Positions 6,721 through 11,342 of a stretch of 11,342 nucleotides of DNA are shown here, piece by piece; within the stretch, counting starts at the first letter, position 1, and the number at the start of each line of letters is the position of its first letter. The DNA comes from an uncultured Collinsella sp. GTDB lineage: Bacteria > Actinomycetota > Coriobacteriia > Coriobacteriales > Coriobacteriaceae. The DNA lies in assembly GCA_958419975.1 (NCBI GenBank), contig CATZIG010000043.1, positions 1 through 11,342 of the forward strand, in the 5' to 3' direction. Made by a program: the position numbers and the translations under genes. The notes beneath the pieces are model-generated. The model was not told the DNA's origin, did no database searches, and worked only from the letters and a program-made list of their open reading frames with translations.

Positions 6721-8546
6721 TCCAGGTTCCTCCCTCCGCGGAACGCGCCAAAGCCAAAGTGGTCGCAACGCAGGCAGCGGCTTGCCTCCTGGCGTGCCTC
6801 CTCCTCGGTAAGGCCCTGCTCGACCAGATTCCAATCGTGGATGCGCTCGCCGGCCTCGCGCTCGCCCAGCTCGCAGCGGCCGCACTCGTGCTTGCCCTTA
6901 AACTGCACGGTCGGCAGCTCAACGTCGAGCTTGATTTTGTGGTCAAAGCCCAGGTAGCGGTCGATATTTGCCGCAGCAACGCGGCCGGCGTTGATGGCCC
7001 GGATGACGGTGGCGGGGCCGGTCTGGCAGTCGCCGCCGCTAAAGAGGCCATCGAAGTTAGGCACGGCGCCATCCGAATCGGTGACGATGCAGCCCCACTT
7101 ACAGGCAATGCCCATCTCCTCAAACGGCTTGGAATCGATGTCCTGGCCAATGGCCACAAACACGCGCTCGCAGGGAATGACGCGTTCGGGCGTGGCGGCG
7201 GCACGCGGGGCCGGGCGCCCACGACGGGGCTCGCCGATAATCTGCGGCTGCACGCGCAGGCCACTCACGCGGCCTTCCTCACCCGTCTCGATAGCGAGCG
7301 GTGCGGTGAGTTCCAAAACCTCGCAGCCCTCGGCCTGGGCGCCGGCAATCTCGGCATCCTGGGCCGTCATGTCGCAGATGCGGCGGCGGTAGACGATGCT
7401 CACCTTTTCGGCACCGCAGCGCACGGCAGAGCGAGCCACGTCCATGGCCACATTGCCGCCGTCGATGACGCACACGCGCTGGCCGCTCAGGTCGGGCAGC
7501 TCGTCGTCGCCGATGGCACGCAGCATCTTGACGGCCGACTCCACGCCGGGCGCATCTTCGCCCGGAAGGCCGAGCTTCTTATCGCTGTGGGCACCGATGG
7601 CCAGGTAGACGGCATCGAACTCGTCGCGCAGGCGGGCAAGCTCCTCGCCGTTGACGGAGTGATCGAGCTCCACGTCGATGCCGGCGCTCATAATCCAGTC
7701 GGTCTCGGCCTGCAGGCGCTCGCGCGGCAGACGGTAGCTGGGAATGCCATAACGCAGCATGCCGCCCAGGTGGTGGCGCCGCTCAAAGATGGTCACCTTA
7801 TGGCCCATCACGGCTAGGTAGTAAGCACAGGAAAGGCCGGCCGGGCCGCCGCCGATCACGGCGACGCGCTTACCGGTGTTGTCCACTACATGCGGCTTGT
7901 AATCGTTGAGGTCGCTGTGCTCAACGGCAAAACGCTTGAGGGCGAGGATGTTCATGGGGTCGTCGACCATGCCGCGACGGCAGTGCATCTCGCAGGGATG
8001 CTCGCACACCAGGCCGCAAACGAGCGGCAGCGGGTTGTTCTTGCGGATGACCTTGACGGCATCGGCATAGCGGCCGGCCTCGACCAGCGAAATGTAACCG
8101 GGAATGTCGACGTGCGCCGGGCAGCCCGAGACGCACGGGACACGTGCCTCGCGATCAAAGCCGCAGGAGTGCTCACGAATGTGGTGCTCAAAATCGTCGC
8201 GAAAACCGCGGATAGCCGTAAGCGCCATGGCGCCGGCCTCGTAACCGATGGCGCAATCGCTCGAAAGATAGATGGTGCGGGCGGTGCGCTCGATCAGATT
8301 GAGCGTGGACTCGTCGGCGCGGCCCTCGAGCACATCGGCGAGCAGGTCACTCAGCGCGCTCAGGCCCACGCGGCAGGGCGTGCACTTGCCGCAGCTCTGG
8401 GTGGAGCACAGGTTGACGAGCGCCGCCGTAAACTCAACGGGGCACGGGGCGAGCGAGCTCACCGCCAGACGGCGTCCAAGCGCATCGTGCAGGTCGTCCA
8501 TGACGGCCTGAGCGTGGCTGCGTTCCATTACGTGCAGTCGAGCCAT
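6714..8546 (-). CDS. Chimeric NuoF-type [4Fe-4S] / GltD-like NAD(P)H:FAD oxidoreductase, hydrogenase partner
   Basis: This 610-residue protein probably passes electrons between NAD(P)H and the adjacent hydrogenase. Residues 35-125 match only the C-terminal iron-sulfur part of NuoF/HydB (SCGKCTPCRVG with Cys52/55/58, fourth ligand Cys98); the FMN and NADH domains of NuoF are absent. Residues 135-192 are the GltD/PreT-type cluster domain (CVSGCPAHVDIPGY, CGLVCEHPCEMHC). The GltD flavoprotein core follows: FAD loop VIGGGPAG (229-236), the second nucleotide fold with VCVIDGGNVAMD, and the terminal FSGGDCQTGPATVIRA FAD motif. A C-terminal extension adds two CxxC pairs (ECGRC and RCLRCDHFGFG), a possible further metal site. 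The start at 8546 has AGGGG just upstream; the GTG at 8561 lies within that leader. It is the first gene of the operon. No NuoE-like or GltB-like subunit is present, so it is unlikely to be true glutamate synthase. Confidence 0.9.
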   Translation of the reverse strand: MARLHVMERSHAQAVMDDLHDALGRRLAVSSLAPCPVEFTAALVNLCSTQSCGKCTPCRVGLSALSDLLADVLEGRADESTLNLIERTARTIYLSSDCAIGYEAGAMALTAIRGFRDDFEHHIREHSCGFDREARVPCVSGCPAHVDIPGYISLVEAGRYADAVKVIRKNNPLPLVCGLVCEHPCEMHCRRGMVDDPMNILALKRFAVEHSDLNDYKPHVVDNTGKRVAVIGGGPAGLSCAYYLAVMGHKVTIFERRHHLGGMLRYGIPSYRLPRERLQAETDWIMSAGIDVELDHSVNGEELARLRDEFDAVYLAIGAHSDKKLGLPGEDAPGVESAVKMLRAIGDDELPDLSGQRVCVIDGGNVAMDVARSAVRCGAEKVSIVYRRRICDMTAQDAEIAGAQAEGCEVLELTAPLAIETGEEGRVSGLRVQPQIIGEPRRGRPAPRAAATPERVIPCERVFVAIGQDIDSKPFEEMGIACKWGCIVTDSDGAVPNFDGLFSGGDCQTGPATVIRAINAGRVAAANIDRYLGFDHKIKLDVELPTVQFKGKHECGRCELGEREAGERIHDWNLVEQGLTEEEARQEASRCLRCDHFGFGAFRGGRNLEW

Positions 8547-8610
8547 AAGATCCCCTCTCACATGGCAGCCCGGAGGCGAGGCCGGGCGAAATTGCTACAC
8601 GCACAACACT

Positions 8611-8631
8611 GACCTAAAAAGTTGTTAGGTC
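8611..8631 (-). promoter_or_regulatory. Palindrome in the hydrogenase operon leader, candidate operator
   Basis: GACCTAA (8611-8617) and TTAGGTC (8625-8631) are perfect seven-base inverted repeats with a seven-base spacer, about 65 bases before the flavoprotein ATG. It could be a repressor or activator site, or an mRNA hairpin. It does not match the Rex, FNR or CRP consensus that I would expect for a redox-controlled hydrogenase. A second short hairpin, GCCCGG/CCGGGC (8568-8573 with 8582-8587), lies nearer the ribosome site. No confident -35/-10 pair is visible in 8640-8732, although that stretch is notably AT-rich and is the likely promoter region. Confidence 0.35.
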
Positions 8632-8732
8632 TCCACGCAGTTCGGCAGGCGGTATGAAATGTCACCCTCGGCGGTGAAATAGAACATTACCGCAGATAAA
8701 TGCCATATTTGATAAAACGCGTTACCAAACGA

Positions 8733-8770
8733 CAATGCCCCGCCCACGCAATCACGTGGACGGGGCATTG
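8733..8770 (-). terminator. Intrinsic-type terminator hairpin after the GH4 gene
   Basis: Two 16-base arms (8733-8748 and 8755-8770) pair with one mismatch, which becomes a G-U wobble in the minus-strand RNA, around a six-base loop. The stem centre is GCCCCG/CGGGGC. It starts 32 bases past the GH4 stop codon on the minus strand, as expected for the end of the PTS-GH4 operon. The following bases (TCGTTTGG) give only a weak U-tract. It separates the sugar operon from the hydrogenase operon, which is read in the same direction. Confidence 0.75.
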
Positions 8771-8802
8771 CTCCAGGTATGCGGTCAGCGACCCAGTTGC
8801 TT

Positions 8803-10185
8803 TTACTTAAGCTCGGGCCAGTAACCCTTGTTGGCCTCGATCATGTCGTCGAGAACCTCCTTGGCGACCTTCATCGACGGCACGGTCTTGTTGAGCGTAA
8901 AGGCCTTGAGCGCCTTCTCGTACGAGCCCTCGATCGTAGCCTCGACCACGAGCTTCTCGGAGTTCAGCTGCTGCATCATGAGGCCCTGCTGGAACAGAGG
9001 AATGTTGTCGCGGCTGATGACCTCGGGGCCGTTCTTGCCAATGTAGGCAGGCAGCTCGACCATAGCGTCGTAGGGCATGTTGGGGATAGCGCCCTTGTTC
9101 TCGCAAATGACCAGGAAGCGCTGCTTGGTGTCGTTCTTCAGAGCGATGGCCAGGTCGGCAATCCAGTCGCCGTGGCTGCCCGCATAGAACGTGCTCTCGT
9201 CGATCTCGCCCGTCTTCTCGTAGTGGTCGATACCGTCGAAGAGGTTCTTCTCGCGTGTCTCCTCAACCTCGTTAGCACGGGTGCGCTCGGGGTTGGAGTG
9301 CTCGACGAACTCCTTCTGCTGCAGGTAGTAGTTCAGGTACGTGTTGGGCAGGTACTCCGGGAAGCACTCCATGATCTCGTACTCGCCCTTCCAGACGTAG
9401 TACCAGCTACCCTTGGTGTGGCGGTTCTGCTCGGGGTGCTCGTCGGTGGCCTCCTCGGGCTTCTTGGCCATCAGCGAGCCCATGCCCTTGAGGTAGGAGT
9501 CGGGCAGCAGGATCTGGTGCTCCTTGATGTACTCGCGCAGCTGCGGGAGCACCTCCTCGCCCTTGTGGCGGATCGAGGTGAACCAACCAAAGTGGTTGAG
9601 GCCAAAGTAATCGTACTCGACATCCTTCTTGTCGATATCGAGCGCGGCGCAAACCACGTCGATAATCGCGATCGGCATGTCGCAGATGTTGATGATACGA
9701 GCGTTGGGACGCAGCACACGGCAGCCCTCGGAGACGATGGCGGCAGGGTTGGAGTAGTTGAGAATCCAGTAATCCTTCTTGGCGTACTTCTCAACGTCAT
9801 CGATCAGCTCGACCATGGGGAAGATGGTGCGCATGCCGTAGGCAAGGCCGCCGCAACCGCAAGTCTCCTGACCCACGCAGCCGTGACGCAGCGGAATCTT
9901 CTCGTCCTGCTCGCGCATGGCGTAGCCGCCCACGCGCATCTGGGCAAACACGAAGCTGGCATCCGTAAAGGCAGTCTCCTTGTCGGTGGTCACCGTGAGC
10001 TTGATGTCCAGGCCGAGGTCCTCGTGCAAAATCCAGTCCACGAGCACGCCGATCTTGCGCTGGCGCTCCTCGTTGATGTCGTACAGGCGAATCTCGTCAA
10101 CGTCGAGCTCGTCCTTGCGCAGAGCGATGGACTTGACGATGCCGGGGGTAAAGGTGGATCCGCCACCACACAGAGTAATGATCAT
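8803..10185 (-). CDS. GH4 6-phospho-alpha-glucosidase (MalA/GlvA/MalH-like)
   Basis: This 460-residue cytoplasmic enzyme should hydrolyse maltose 6'-phosphate or a related 6-phospho-alpha-glucoside to glucose and glucose 6-phosphate. GH4 enzymes use NAD+ and a divalent metal in an oxidation-elimination mechanism. The NAD+ loop GGGSTFTPG is at 7-15. The motif CDMP (Cys168-Pro171) supplies a metal ligand and the acid Asp169; Asp in this motif marks alpha-type members, while beta-type ones usually have Asn. LNHFGW (196-201) supplies metal-binding His198, and LPNTYLNYY (279-287) holds the conserved tyrosine region. VGQETCG and NYSNPAAIV are further family signatures. Length is slightly above the usual 440 owing to a longer segment near 235-275. 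The ATG at 10185 has AAGGAG nine bases upstream, within the end of the PTS gene, whose stop lies three bases before this start. The pair is a classic import-and-cleave operon, and a terminator follows. Confidence 0.95.
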   Translation of the reverse strand: MIITLCGGGSTFTPGIVKSIALRKDELDVDEIRLYDINEERQRKIGVLVDWILHEDLGLDIKLTVTTDKETAFTDASFVFAQMRVGGYAMREQDEKIPLRHGCVGQETCGCGGLAYGMRTIFPMVELIDDVEKYAKKDYWILNYSNPAAIVSEGCRVLRPNARIINICDMPIAIIDVVCAALDIDKKDVEYDYFGLNHFGWFTSIRHKGEEVLPQLREYIKEHQILLPDSYLKGMGSLMAKKPEEATDEHPEQNRHTKGSWYYVWKGEYEIMECFPEYLPNTYLNYYLQQKEFVEHSNPERTRANEVEETREKNLFDGIDHYEKTGEIDESTFYAGSHGDWIADLAIALKNDTKQRFLVICENKGAIPNMPYDAMVELPAYIGKNGPEVISRDNIPLFQQGLMMQQLNSEKLVVEATIEGSYEKALKAFTLNKTVPSMKVAKEVLDDMIEANKGYWPELK

Positions 10186-10188
10186 TGT

Positions 10189-11342
10189 TTACTGCTCCTT
10201 CTCAATTGCGTTTTCGACCTTGTCGCGCATCTCGGCGACCTTCATGCCAAAGATGATCTGGATATTGTTGCCGTTGCGGTTGATGCCGCTGTTGGGCACG
10301 TGGTTGATGAGGTTCTCATCGATGAGGTCCGGGTTCTTAACGTTCACGCGAAGACGCGTAAAGCAGTTCTCGAGCTCCTCGATGTTGTCCTTGCCGCCAA
10401 GACCTGCGACCAGGTCGGCAATACCTGCATCGACGCCCTCTGCGGGAGCTGCGGCAACAGCGCCCTGCTTCACCGCGACAGACGCGGCAGCTTCGCCCTC
10501 GGCAACGGACTCAGCGAGCTCGGACTCCTCCTCGCGACCAGGCGTGTGGAGGTTGAGCTTCTTAATGAGGAAGGTGAAGAGGAAGAAGTACAGAGCGGCG
10601 TTGACGACTCCAAGCACCAGCATAACCGGCCAGTTGGTCTTATCGACACCAAGAACCAGGTTGGAAACCACGATGTTGATGATGCCGCCTGCAGTCGAAG
10701 CGGGCACGGAGAGAACCTTGAGCAGGACCAGGAAGATGCCGGAAAGAACCGAGTGAACGACAAAGAGCACGGGAGCGGCAAAGACAAAGAGGAAGTCCAT
10801 GGGCTCGGTCACGCAGGAGAGCACGGCGGTGATGATCAGCGGGATAATGACAGCCTTGGTCTTATCCTTGTTCCCCTTGTAAGCGGTGAAGATAAAGGCG
10901 AGACCGATACCGATATAGGGCCACAGGTTGTTGAAGGTATAGCTGTTGAAGTAGGTGCTATCGGAGAAGGGCTGGCCCGTCATTGCCATCTCGGCAACAC
11001 GGATGGGATAGGCGCCGGCAATAACCTGATCACCCAGCGTAAGGGTGCCGCCCACATCGGAGAACTGGAACGGGGTGTAGATGAGGTGGTGCAGGCCGGT
11101 GGGAACAAGCAGCTTGTTGAGCATGCCGTAGATAAACAGACCGATGTTGCCCGACTCCTTAATGATACCGGCAACGGAGGAGATGGCACCCTGAACCGGA
11201 GGCCAAACGATGCAGAAGCCAGCGCCCATGATCCAGGAAATGATGATCATAATCAGGAACGGGAAGCGAACGCCCGAGAACATCGAAAGGGCAATGGGGA
11301 ACTGCTTGTTCGAGTACTTGTTGAACACGGCACCGGTGATGC
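10189..11342 (-). CDS. PTS system alpha-glucoside-type EIICB component, partial (N-terminus outside window)
   Basis: The frame is open to the window edge, so the N-terminal part of EIIC is missing; the visible part reads ITGAVFNKYSNKQFPIALSM onward. EIIC features are present: several membrane spans, the substrate loop PTGLHHLIYTPFQF, and TEPMDFLFVFAAPVLF, a version of the conserved glutamate-containing motif. A charged Glu/Ala-rich linker (complement of roughly 10430-10545) leads to a EIIB domain with NCFTRLRV, whose Cys (codon 10363-10365) is the expected phosphorylation site. The protein ends after EIIB with no EIIA domain. It imports and phosphorylates a sugar; with the adjacent GH4 alpha-type enzyme the likely substrate is maltose or a related alpha-glucoside, as for GlvC/MalB/MalP proteins. 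A GTG at 11328 is not the true start, since conserved EIIC sequence precedes it. Confidence 0.92.
   Translation of the reverse strand, partial: ITGAVFNKYSNKQFPIALSMFSGVRFPFLIMIIISWIMGAGFCIVWPPVQGAISSVAGIIKESGNIGLFIYGMLNKLLVPTGLHHLIYTPFQFSDVGGTLTLGDQVIAGAYPIRVAEMAMTGQPFSDSTYFNSYTFNNLWPYIGIGLAFIFTAYKGNKDKTKAVIIPLIITAVLSCVTEPMDFLFVFAAPVLFVVHSVLSGIFLVLLKVLSVPASTAGGIINIVVSNLVLGVDKTNWPVMLVLGVVNAALYFFLFTFLIKKLNLHTPGREEESELAESVAEGEAAASVAVKQGAVAAAPAEGVDAGIADLVAGLGGKDNIEELENCFTRLRVNVKNPDLIDENLINHVPNSGINRNGNNIQIIFGMKVAEMRDKVENAIEKEQ

Noticed and set aside
6759..7817. Plus-strand open frame of about 350 codons opposite the GltD-like gene
   Set aside because: Antisense shadow of a conserved flavoprotein; no recognisable motif of its own.
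6714..8546. Annotation as glutamate synthase small subunit (gltD)
   Set aside because: The NuoF-type cluster domain, the extra CxxC tail, the overlap with a hydrogenase gene and the absence of gltB argue for a hydrogenase electron-transfer partner.
8803..10185. Assignment as 6-phospho-beta-glucosidase
   Set aside because: The CDMP motif and overall resemblance to MalA/GlvA fit the alpha-type branch of GH4; beta-type members usually have Asn in place of the Asp.

Overview
The window looks like chromosomal DNA from a high-GC anaerobic gut actinobacterium of the class Coriobacteriia, most likely Collinsella or a close relative. This rests on the mix of gene types (an [FeFe] hydrogenase with a GltD-like partner, a maltose-6-phosphate type PTS/GH4 pair, strong GGAGG ribosome sites, GC-rich codon use) and on a GGGACGTTCCTT / TGCCGGCAG palindromic repeat that I associate from memory with Collinsella-type genomes. 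The species call is inference. I saw no rRNA, tRNA, CRISPR array, transposase or phage gene.

Layout. (1) 45-1037, plus strand: an AraC-family regulator with a cupin-like sensor domain, visibly less GC-rich than the rest. (2) 1040-2252, minus strand: a CPBP-family intramembrane protease convergent with araC, a palindromic intergenic repeat, and a short RelB/DinJ-like antitoxin with no toxin beside it. A cluster of GGTATTC/GGTAATAC half-sites lies upstream of the antitoxin. (3) 2468-8546, minus strand: a tightly packed four-gene operon. In transcription order it holds a NuoF-type iron-sulfur/GltD chimeric flavoprotein, a multi-cluster [FeFe] hydrogenase, a Tat-type lipoprotein of the NitT/TauT (NMT1-like) binding-protein family, and one polypeptide that joins an ABC permease to its ATPase. 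Junctions are a 7-nt overlap, a 2-nt gap and a 3-nt gap. (4) 8547-8802: the operon leader with a palindrome, preceded by a strong hairpin terminator of the next unit. (5) 8803-11342, minus strand: a GH4 6-phospho-alpha-glucosidase and, 3 nt upstream of it, a PTS EIICB transporter that runs off the right edge.

How the genes work together. The PTS protein should import and phosphorylate an alpha-glucoside such as maltose, and the GH4 enzyme should hydrolyse the phosphorylated disaccharide using NAD+ and a divalent metal. The hydrogenase operon appears to move electrons between NAD(P)H and protons through GltD-type FAD, several iron-sulfur clusters and the H-cluster, which would let a fermenting cell dispose of reductant as H2. 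Why a hydrogenase is co-transcribed with a small-molecule importer is not explained by known biology that I can name; it is the most interesting feature here.
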